The notes beneath the pieces are model-generated. The model was not told the DNA's origin. It was given only the letters and a program-made list of their open reading frames with translations, and did no database searches. Positions 57,474 to 64,000 of a DNA stretch of 64,000 nucleotides are shown here, one piece after another (within the stretch, counting starts at the first letter, position 1; each line of letters begins with the position of its first letter). Source of the DNA: DASYXT01 sp035934555 (GTDB lineage: Bacteria; Verrucomicrobiota; Verrucomicrobiia; Limisphaerales; UBA8199); the NCBI GenBank assembly GCA_035934555.1, contig DASYXT010000049.1, positions 1 to 64,000 on the forward strand, given 5' to 3'. The translations under genes were made by a program, and so were the position numbers.

Positions 57474-58472
57474 TTAACCCTCGCCGTTGCGCTTCTCGTC
57501 GAGCAAACGCCGGATGAGCGTTTCCACATTCACCCCTTCGGCTTCCGCACGGTAATTCACCAACACGCGATGGCGCAGCACCGGCGCGGCCAGCACCCGG
57601 AGGTCCTCGGCCGATACGTGCGAGCGTCCTTGGAGCAAGGCACGCGCCTTGCCCCCCAACACCAGCGATTGGCCCGCCCGGGTACCCGCCCCCCAGCTCA
57701 CATAATCATTCACAAATCCCGGCGCGCCCTTCTGCTTGGGCCGCGATGCCGCCGCCAGCCGCACCGCATAGCGCACCAACTCCTCGGCAATCGGCATTTG
57801 GCGCACCAATTCGTGAAAAAGCAGCACATCCACACCCGTGAACAACGGCTCCAGCACCGCCGCTCGCCCGGTAGTGGTCTGCCGCACCACCGCCACTTCT
57901 TCCGCCTCCGGCAAGTAATCCATAACTACGTTGAACATGAACCTATCGAGCTGCGCTTCCGGCAACGGGTAAGTCCCCTCCATTTCAATCGGGTTCTGCG
58001 TCGCCAGCACGTAAAACGGTTCCTCCAACCGGTGGCGCAGGCCCGCCGCGGTGACCTGGTGCTCCTGCATCGCTTCGAGCAGCGCCGCCTGTGTTTTTGG
58101 CGGTGTGCGGTTGATTTCGTCTGCAAGGATGATGTTCGCAAAGACGGGTCCGGGCGCGAACGTCAGCTTTCGGCCTTCACCGGTTTCCTGAAGGATTTCC
58201 GTGCCGGTTATGTCGGCGGGCATCAGGTCGGGCGTGAACTGAATGCGTTGAAACTTAAGGTGGAAGACCTGCGCAATGGATTTGACCAAAAGCGTCTTGG
58301 CCAGCCCCGGCGCGCCGGTGATCAGGACGTGTCCTCCGGCAAACAACGCAATGAGGAGCTGCTCGATCACCTCCTCCTGGCCGACAATGACCTTGGCCAG
58401 TTCCTTCTCGATTTTGGCGCGCCCGGCAATGAGCCGTTCGACCGCTTCCCGATCCGCTTCGTGGTTGGGCAT
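57474..58472 (-). CDS. MoxR-family AAA+ ATPase
   Basis: This is 332 residues from MPNHEADREAVERLIAGRAK (a GTG 13 codons upstream is in frame). The Walker A GAPGLAKT is at 53-60, Walker B IILADEI at 114-120 with NRTPPKTQAALLEAMQEHQV, sensor 1 in ATQNPIEMEGTYPLPEAQLD, then RFMF. MoxR ATPases act as chaperones for VWA partners. It heads the DUF58-BatA run and follows the TPR-peptidase gene by 43 bases, so it is probably in one transcript. Confidence 0.95.
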   Translation of the reverse strand: MPNHEADREAVERLIAGRAKIEKELAKVIVGQEEVIEQLLIALFAGGHVLITGAPGLAKTLLVKSIAQVFHLKFQRIQFTPDLMPADITGTEILQETGEGRKLTFAPGPVFANIILADEINRTPPKTQAALLEAMQEHQVTAAGLRHRLEEPFYVLATQNPIEMEGTYPLPEAQLDRFMFNVVMDYLPEAEEVAVVRQTTTGRAAVLEPLFTGVDVLLFHELVRQMPIAEELVRYAVRLAAASRPKQKGAPGFVNDYVSWGAGTRAGQSLVLGGKARALLQGRSHVSAEDLRVLAAPVLRHRVLVNYRAEAEGVNVETLIRRLLDEKRNGEG

Positions 58473-58515
58473 TACGAGTTCCGATGCAGGCGGTGGTGTG
58501 AGTGTGTTCACTTGG

Positions 58516-61140
58516 TTAAGAGCCGATAGTGGTGATTGGCGTTTCTTTGGTGGGACCAGCTTCAATTTCCAGCAGCAGCCGTTGCGCCGCGCGATAGCGG
58601 GGCGCGTCTTCCAGTGCTTGCAGCACTTGGCGCTTAGCCTCGCCGTCCGCACCGCCGCGCGTATGCAGCAGCCGGGCAAGCTGAAAATGAATTTCGACCG
58701 GGTCAGCCGGTTTCAGCAAAAGCTCTTTGCGATACGCGTTGATCGCCTGGTCCTGGTTCCCCATGGCTACTCCCGCTTCGGCCAATGCCTGGTAAGGTTG
58801 GGGAATCAAAGGGTTGAGCTGCAATAGCTGAGCGGCGTAGGTCGTTTCTGCTGCCCAATCCTGGCGCGAGCCGGCCAGAGTAATCAGCCGCCGGTCCAAA
58901 TCCACAAAATCTGATTCCTGCTGCGCGAATTGTTGTAGCGTGGCCCATTCGGCGTTGGTCTCATTGAGATGCCGCTCCACCACTGCCTGCAGCCATAGCG
59001 GGTTATCCTCCCTGGCTTCGCCGTGATACGAAGCCACCAGCGTTTGCACCAGCGGCTTTGCCTCCATCCAATGTTTGCCTTCCATCAACTCCCGCGCCTT
59101 GCGCATCCTCACGTAATAATTGTCCGGGTGCGCGCTCTCCCAGGCTGCCGCCTCCGCTTCGCTCGCATCGGCCGGCGGTTTTTCCAGATCCGCCGCCGCA
59201 GCCAGGCTTTGGGCTCGGGCCATCGCAAACGCGGTGAATTGCTTTTCCAATTCGGGCAGGGGCAGAGTGCTCGCACCGAGCGCCTGGTTGATTTCCTGGC
59301 CATCCCCAAGCTCGGCCAAAATCTTCTTCAGTGTATCCAGCCCGAACTTCTCGACTACAAACTCGACCACCAGCGAGGATTGGTAGTAAGCGAACTGAAG
59401 TGTTTCCGAATTCTTCGGCTGCAGAAATGCCCCGCTCAATTTGCCCAATGGCGTTAGTTCCCCATGCAGGATCATGTCGCGGTAGGCCAGATTCATCCGC
59501 TCGCCCCACGCCGCATTGGCCTGGCGCTCTTCATAAACGGAGATCCCTTCACTCAACCAGCGCGGCATCCGATTACGCGTCGCATTCAACGTCACCACAT
59601 GGCAAAACTCGTGCCAGAGCACATCCTCCCAGTTGGCAGGGTTGGGCGCCTGCGATGCCGGGCTGTTGGCGGTGATCACTGAACCGAAGCATACGCCCAG
59701 ATACCCGGGATTACCCGGCATGCCAAACGTTCGGACTGCAAAATCCTTTTGGTTGGGAAAAATGTCCACCACGGTCGGACGTTTGAGTTCAACGCCGTAC
59801 TTCGCGCACAAATTGGTCCTGGCCCGCTCCAGCAGGGCCAGTACGCGCTCGCCGTAGAGTTGCGACTCCAGCGCCGACATCCGCACAATGAAATTCTCGT
59901 TTGTTAACGCGCGGAACTTCGCCATTTCATCGTGCAACGTCGTCAGGTTATAGGTCGTGACGTCATACTGGTCCTGGTCGCGCGCTTCCTGCACCAGCTT
60001 CCAGCCTTCTTCGTCGTGCCCGAGCCGCAACAGGTCCTGGGCCAATTGGCGGCGTGCGGGAAGGTACTCCGGGTCGAACGCCAGTGCCTGCCTTTGCGCC
60101 GCCGCCCCTTCTTCGAAGAGGTACTTCTGCGACAGCTTCAGCCCGATCAGATAATCCACCTGCGGATTGGTTTGCCAATGTTGCAATGCCTTTGCGCGCA
60201 GCTCGTCCGCTTTGTCCGTCTGGTGATGCAGGTTGGCCAGGGCGGCCAAATACGCCAGCGCCTCGGGGCGCGACGGGTTTACTTCCAACGCGAGTTTAAG
60301 TTGCTTTTCCGCCTCCTCGTACTGCTCGCAGTCAATCAGGTCGTTGGCCAGCAGTAGCAAACTCGGGATGTGCCGCGGGTTGAGCGCCAGTGCTGCCTCG
60401 AGCGCCGCAACCATCTGCTCCCGGTCACCGCTTTCAAAGGACGCCGCCAGCCCCCATTCCATGTCCGGATCATCTGGAAATTTTTTCAAGCCCGCGCGGA
60501 AGGTGTCGGCCGCCAGTTTAAAGTCATGCTTGTCCAGCGCCAGTTGTCCGCTTGCCAGGTAAGCCTCGCGCACCGGTGGATACATGTCATAGGCGCGCCG
60601 GAAACAGTTCTCGAGCGCCAACCGCGGCTCGACTCCCAACAGCAGCAGCGCCCGGCCGAGGGCCACCAGGTTTTCCCCGTTCTGGGCAAATCGGCCGCGC
60701 CGCTCGATCATGTTCTTGATTTCCTCCAACTGCCGCGCTGCACCCTCCCTGTCGTTTTGGTACAACGCCGTTTCCCGCGCCAGCAGCCGTAGTTGGATAT
60801 TCCCGGGCAATTCGTCCACGGCGGCCACCGCGTTGCTGTTCGCCTCAGCGTAGCGGCCCAACGTCAGTAGCGATTGGACCAGCAACACGCGCCACCCCTC
60901 GGCGTATGGGCTCGCCTGGATCTTCTTACGGGCCGCTTGTGCGGCCTTCTCGTACTGACCCCGCAAGAAATCCTTTTGGGCTTGTTCGAGCTCCTGAGCC
61001 TGGGAACCGAGCGGCCCAAGCAGCGTCACGACGGCGAGCGCGCGCAGGAGAATCGACGCACCACCCGTGCTCGCTCCGCGCCTGGGGTCCCGATTATACA
61101 GCCACTTCATACGGCTCTCGTTGAAACTGACCAATGTCAT
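58516..61140 (-). CDS. TPR-rich secreted zinc metallopeptidase (gluzincin-like)
   Basis: This is 874 residues. The signal/anchor is at about 30-50 (LLRALAVVTLLGPLGSQAQ). Tandem TPRs are at about 50-360 (AALEAALALNPRHIPSLLLL, AEKQLKLALEVNPSRPEALA). A peptidase core at about 410-620 has zinc motif His510-Glu-Phe-Cys-His514 (LWHEFCHVVTLN) and third ligand Glu531 (PRWLSEGISVYEE), the HExxH...E layout of gluzincins (MA clan). More TPR-like helices run to the end (FHFQLARLLHTRGG pattern). It is likely periplasmic. The first residues may be untranslated (ATG at 61110 possible). It directly abuts the cytochrome gene. Confidence 0.85.
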   Translation of the reverse strand: MTLVSFNESRMKWLYNRDPRRGASTGGASILLRALAVVTLLGPLGSQAQELEQAQKDFLRGQYEKAAQAARKKIQASPYAEGWRVLLVQSLLTLGRYAEANSNAVAAVDELPGNIQLRLLARETALYQNDREGAARQLEEIKNMIERRGRFAQNGENLVALGRALLLLGVEPRLALENCFRRAYDMYPPVREAYLASGQLALDKHDFKLAADTFRAGLKKFPDDPDMEWGLAASFESGDREQMVAALEAALALNPRHIPSLLLLANDLIDCEQYEEAEKQLKLALEVNPSRPEALAYLAALANLHHQTDKADELRAKALQHWQTNPQVDYLIGLKLSQKYLFEEGAAAQRQALAFDPEYLPARRQLAQDLLRLGHDEEGWKLVQEARDQDQYDVTTYNLTTLHDEMAKFRALTNENFIVRMSALESQLYGERVLALLERARTNLCAKYGVELKRPTVVDIFPNQKDFAVRTFGMPGNPGYLGVCFGSVITANSPASQAPNPANWEDVLWHEFCHVVTLNATRNRMPRWLSEGISVYEERQANAAWGERMNLAYRDMILHGELTPLGKLSGAFLQPKNSETLQFAYYQSSLVVEFVVEKFGLDTLKKILAELGDGQEINQALGASTLPLPELEKQFTAFAMARAQSLAAAADLEKPPADASEAEAAAWESAHPDNYYVRMRKARELMEGKHWMEAKPLVQTLVASYHGEAREDNPLWLQAVVERHLNETNAEWATLQQFAQQESDFVDLDRRLITLAGSRQDWAAETTYAAQLLQLNPLIPQPYQALAEAGVAMGNQDQAINAYRKELLLKPADPVEIHFQLARLLHTRGGADGEAKRQVLQALEDAPRYRAAQRLLLEIEAGPTKETPITTIGS

Positions 61141-61842
61141 TCACTGCTCTGAGATACGCAACAGCTCGCCCGCAGTTTCCGGCGTTGTGCGTCCCTCATT
61201 ACGCGCCGCCGCAACCAACTCAGGCGCGATCGGTCCTGCCCGGTTGCCGCCCAATTCCATCCGGACATACGTCAGCACGGCCGCTATCTGCTCGTCGTCG
61301 AGATTCTGCCGCCACGGTAGCATCGGCAGGTTCCATTCCCGGCCTCGCACCGGGAGCGGCCCGCTCAGGCCGTTTAATACGATCCGCACCAAACGCCCTC
61401 CGCCTGGCGCCAGCACCCATTCCGACCCCGCCAGCGGCGGCGCCACACCCTCTTTGCCCTCACCACCCTTTTGATGACACGCGCCACAAATCCTCTGGTA
61501 AATCTGTTTCCCGCGCTCGTTTGGGTCGGAACTGCTCTCCATGACCGACTGCAGCAACGATCGCAAGACCGGGTCGGGGGTCCCATAGTTGATATAAACC
61601 CGCTCGCCACCTTTTCCGATATAAAACCCTTCCGGCGAACGCTGCGACCGTTCTGCCGGGCCGTTTGTCTCGGCCGGGTTCGGTGCAGATTCGGACTGAC
61701 GAACGGGCTTGGGCCGTTCGTGTCGAGCTCGCTTTGCCGGCTCTGTTGGGATGGGTTGAGGAATTGGCGTCCCGAGGCGGGCAATCAGGATTGCTGCCAG
61801 CGCCAGCAAACCAATCAACAAAGCTATCGCAATCGCTCGCAT
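61141..61842 (-). CDS. Membrane-anchored mono-haem cytochrome c
   Basis: This is 233 residues from MRAIAIALLIGLLALAAILI (the ATG at 61923 gives an implausible basic lead). The N-terminal helix is an anchor. A Pro-rich linker (about 25-70) follows, then a class I cytochrome domain with haem motif CGACH in YQRICGACHQKGGEGKEGVA and an axial Met in LPMLPWRQNLDDEQIAAVLT. It is periplasmic. The gene stops immediately before the TPR-peptidase start (no gap), so the two are coexpressed. It could relay electrons; its partner is unknown. Confidence 0.9.
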   Translation of the reverse strand: MRAIAIALLIGLLALAAILIARLGTPIPQPIPTEPAKRARHERPKPVRQSESAPNPAETNGPAERSQRSPEGFYIGKGGERVYINYGTPDPVLRSLLQSVMESSSDPNERGKQIYQRICGACHQKGGEGKEGVAPPLAGSEWVLAPGGGRLVRIVLNGLSGPLPVRGREWNLPMLPWRQNLDDEQIAAVLTYVRMELGGNRAGPIAPELVAAARNEGRTTPETAGELLRISEQ

Positions 61843-61981
61843 AAGAGCCCGCGAGCGCGCGCAGGGCCTCTGCGGGGGTGAACAGAGTATCCGTGTGCGC
61901 CGCACGTGCGTCAAGTCAACCATCCCGGTTCTTCAAATCTCCTCCGGGAGCTGTGCCGTGCGCTGTTCGACGTAGAAAACA

Positions 61982-62007
61982 AAGAGCCGGATTCGCATCC
62001 GGCTCTT
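61982..62007 (-). terminator. Rho-independent terminator of pgl/zwf
   Basis: AAGAGCCGGAT (61982-61992) pairs perfectly with ATCCGGCTCTT (61997-62007) around loop TCGC. On the minus strand the stem is followed by a T-rich run (TTTGTTTT), so it would end transcripts coming from zwf-pgl. The mirror side lacks a T-run. Confidence 0.75.
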
Positions 62008-62051
62008 AGTGGTGACGAGGTTTATACGCCTTCACCCAGGCGCTCAGAAGG

Positions 62052-62132
62052 GTAATGCGGCCAACTATTTGTTCGCTGTTCGAACCGCATTACAAGCAAA
62101 ACCTCTATACTAACCCTAAACGAACAGCGAAA
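62052..62132. ncRNA. Possible structured RNA / pseudoknot in the pgl downstream region
   Basis: GTAATGCGG (62052-62060) pairs with CCGCATTAC (62085-62093), 9 bp. TTCGCTGTTCG (62072-62082), lying in that loop, pairs with CGAACAGCGAA (62122-62132), 11 bp. Together they give an H-type pseudoknot or two competing stems. The region lies between the pgl stop (62284) and the terminator and has no convincing gene (a 60-residue minus-strand frame at 62105-62287 is weak). It could be a 3'-UTR structure, a small RNA, or an unrelated repeat. Confidence 0.4.
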
Positions 62133-62283
62133 TCGTTTACGTCTTTATAGATATCACACGCGCACAGTCCGTTCAAAATTTTCTCCTTCGGCTTTCGCGC
62201 GCAGCGAGCACGCTGCTGCTCTTCGGAATTTCCAAGGAAAGGAACGTGGTCATACACATATGTTCCATCAAATCGGCTTCGCG

Positions 62284-63009
62284 TCAAGGTCCCAGCAAAT
62301 CGGTCAGCACGCGAGTATGCGGGCGCAAACGCAGCACGCGGGCGCAGGGTGTCTGGCCCTCCGGCGCCAGCGATTCGCGCAGCACCTTCTCCTTGCCCTC
62401 ACCGGAAGCCAGCAACCAGACCTCGCGCGCTGCGGCCAAAGTCGCGTAACCCAATGTGATACGGCGTGGCGGCGGCTTGGGCGAAGCCGTTACGACTCGA
62501 TAAACCTGCTCACTGTCGTTCACATTGGCCGGCTCGCCCGGAAATAATGACGCGGTGTGACCCTCTTCGCCAATGCCCAGGAACACCAGGTCCAGCAGCG
62601 GCTGTCCCTGCTCGCCGCGCCGCGCAATTCGCTTCAACTCTTCCGTAGCGCTCGCGGCCGCCTTTTCCGGCGGGTCTTCACCGCGAACCCGATGAATCCG
62701 CTTGAGCGGCACGCCAAGCGGGCCGAGCAGGGTGTCCCAAGCCAATTTGTAATTGCTATCCGCATCGTCCGGTGGCACGCATCGCTCGTCACCCCAGAAA
62801 AAATGCACTGCCTCGAGATTTGCGCCACGCGCCTTGGCCGATTGCGCCGCGGCTCGGAAAAACCTTCCAGCAATGCGTCCGCCCGCCAGCGCGACGCAAT
62901 AAGGCGCGGCGTCCGGCTCGATCCGGCCAAGTTGATCCAACCACTGGGTGGCGGCAGCTTGCGCCAGCGAGTCGGGCGAGGAGAATCGGGTTATTTCGAC
63001 TGTGCCCAT
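62284..63009 (-). CDS. pgl: 6-phosphogluconolactonase
   Basis: This is 241 residues, standard for the DevB/Pgl family. Conserved blocks are VALAGGRIAGRFF (sugar binding, normally 'SGGSTP'; here GRIAG is a variation), VHFFWGDERCVPPDDADSNY and DLVFLGIGEEGHTASLFPGE. It hydrolyses 6-phosphogluconolactone in the oxidative pentose phosphate pathway. It follows zwf by 32 bases on the same strand, the expected pair. The catalytic region WGDER and GHTASLFPG is intact. Confidence 0.92.
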   Translation of the reverse strand: MGTVEITRFSSPDSLAQAAATQWLDQLGRIEPDAAPYCVALAGGRIAGRFFRAAAQSAKARGANLEAVHFFWGDERCVPPDDADSNYKLAWDTLLGPLGVPLKRIHRVRGEDPPEKAAASATEELKRIARRGEQGQPLLDLVFLGIGEEGHTASLFPGEPANVNDSEQVYRVVTASPKPPPRRITLGYATLAAAREVWLLASGEGKEKVLRESLAPEGQTPCARVLRLRPHTRVLTDLLGP

Positions 63010-63041
63010 GGGCGGGATCAGGTTATCGAGTTATCAAATTG

Positions 63042-64000
63042 TCAGGATGCCGGGCGGTGGTTCAACGAGATAGGCTCATGCCAGGCGTGACCCGCCTGGG
63101 CAAGCAAATCGTCCGCCGCAACCGGTCCCCACGTGCCGGCCGAGTAGAATTCGCGATTGGTTAGTGGCTTGGCATCCCAAGCCGCACGAATGGAGTCCAC
63201 AATCTGCCAGGCGATCTCCACTTCATCCCGGCGGATGAACAGCGTCGCGTCGCCGGCCATCGCCTCCAGCAGCAGCCGCTCATAGGCCTCCGGCGTGTAC
63301 GCGCCGAACTCCGCGTCATAACTGAAATGCATGCGCACCGGCCGCACCTGCACGCTGGTGCCCGGGACCTTGCCATTGAAGCGAATGTAAATGCCTTCGT
63401 CGGGCTGAAGGCGCAGCGCCAGCGCGTTGGGGTCGAGGTCCTGGCCGCATTGCGCGGCAAACAGCACGTGCGGCGTTGGGCGAAACTGAACGCGCACTTC
63501 GCTGGTGCTGACCGGCAGGCTCTTGCCGGTGCGCAAGTAAAACGGCACGCCCGACCAGCGCCAATTGTCGATGAACAGCTTCAGCGCCGCGTAGGTCTCG
63601 ACATTGGAATCCGGTTTGACGCGCGACTCCTGCCGATAGCCGACGCGCACCTCCCCATCCAGGCGGCCCGCGAAATACTGGCCGCGCACCACCTGGCGCG
63701 CCACATCCTCAAGCGACATCGGTCGAATCGACCGCAGCAGTTTTACTTTCTCGTCGCGAATGGCTTCGGCTTCGAGCGATACCGGCGGCTCCATCGAGAC
63801 CAGCGAAAGCACTTGCAGCAGGTGGTTTTGCACCATATCGCGCAGTGCGCCGGCTTCCTCGTAATAGCCGCCGCGCTGGCCCACGCCCAGGTCCTCGCTG
63901 ACCGTCACCTGCACATGCTCGATCGAATCGCGATTCCATAGCCGCTCGAAAATGGCATTCGAGAAACGGAACATCAAAATGTTCTGTACGGTTTCCTTGC
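63042..64000 (-). CDS. zwf: Glucose-6-phosphate 1-dehydrogenase, C-terminal part (cut by window edge)
   Basis: Only about 320 residues of a protein usually near 500 are in the window; the 5' end lies to the right of 64000. The visible start reads KETVQNILMFRFSNAIFE, the tail of the G6PD active-site motif region. It is followed by WNRDSIEHVQVTVSEDLGVG, GALRDMVQNHLLQVLSLVSM, FIDNWRWSGVPFYLRTGKSL and the C-terminal EAYERLLLEAMAGDATLFIR. It makes 6-phosphogluconolactone and NADPH; pgl downstream acts on the product. It is in frame and intact as far as seen. Confidence 0.95.
   Translation of the reverse strand, partial: KETVQNILMFRFSNAIFERLWNRDSIEHVQVTVSEDLGVGQRGGYYEEAGALRDMVQNHLLQVLSLVSMEPPVSLEAEAIRDEKVKLLRSIRPMSLEDVARQVVRGQYFAGRLDGEVRVGYRQESRVKPDSNVETYAALKLFIDNWRWSGVPFYLRTGKSLPVSTSEVRVQFRPTPHVLFAAQCGQDLDPNALALRLQPDEGIYIRFNGKVPGTSVQVRPVRMHFSYDAEFGAYTPEAYERLLLEAMAGDATLFIRRDEVEIAWQIVDSIRAAWDAKPLTNREFYSAGTWGPVAADDLLAQAGHAWHEPISLNHRPAS

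Noticed and set aside
62020..62140. A tmRNA (ssrA) with a tag reading from GCGGCCAACTATTTG
   Set aside because: The possible tag ends RTALQAKPLY rather than a typical ALAA-like end. There is no 5' GGGG start, no tRNA-like acceptor/T-arm partner and no CCA where needed. The stems fit a local pseudoknot better.
1..64000. CRISPR array, rRNA operon or transposase genes
   Set aside because: No regularly spaced repeats, rRNA-like sequence or DDE transposase frame was seen; the only repeats are those listed.

Overview
The window looks like chromosomal DNA of a Verrucomicrobiota bacterium, probably Pedosphaera/Limisphaerales-like. This is inferred from several traits together: secreted LamG proteins, a prepilin-type protein ending in an H-X9-DG motif, a multihaem cytochrome fused to HEAT/TPR repeats, a DUF4159/DUF58/MoxR/BatA-type operon, weak Shine-Dalgarno use, and the CTTCAG..TTAGCC and TTTTCAAT interspersed repeats. 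No rRNA or marker gene in the window settles the taxonomy.

Layout. 46-1725: an integron-type gene cassette array with four attC-like sites and three small cassette genes, one of them a CdiI-type immunity gene; no integrase is inside the window. 1784-2855: a lone phage head-tail connector gene and low-complexity DNA. 2916-9676: two overlapping secreted proteins (a LamG/Ig protein and a large barrel/malectin-like protein), a TMEM175-like channel, a small membrane protein and a double-receiver response regulator. 9942-12308: an octahaem cytochrome with TPRs. 12398-19610: a housekeeping block on the minus strand (nrdR, pyrimidine-nucleoside phosphorylase, fabD-fabG-acpP-fabF, a DUF4126 protein, a PEBP/YbhB protein).

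19673-40460: a genomic island of about 20.8 kb inserted in a tRNA-Val(GAC) gene. A 20-bp core in the anticodon arm is duplicated at both ends, and the displaced native 3' half of the tRNA sits at the left end. The island encodes a tyrosine integrase, a likely HUH rolling-circle Rep, an SF3/P4-type helicase, RHH and XRE regulators, a serine resolvase (plus a decayed inverted copy), several unrecognised membrane proteins, and a large secreted LamG-alpha/beta-hydrolase with a translationally coupled partner. Ten-bp repeats near both ends look like integrase arm sites. A second tyrosine integrase lies on the chromosomal side of the tRNA.

42187-45842: a pseudopilin-like protein, a stand-alone CBM48 protein, a secreted LamG/DUF1080-like protein and a DUF3137-like protein. 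45938-61842: a long minus-strand run of overlapping genes. The order of transcription is: cytochrome c, TPR-zinc peptidase, MoxR ATPase, DUF58, BatA/VWA protein, two DUF4175/coiled-coil proteins, a VWA/glutamine-amidotransferase-like membrane protein, a caspase-like (C13-type) protein and a DUF4159 protein. A perfect-to-near-perfect palindromic element of about 180 bp splits this run. 62284-64000: pgl and the 3' part of zwf (oxidative pentose phosphate pathway), behind which lie a terminator and a possible pseudoknotted RNA.
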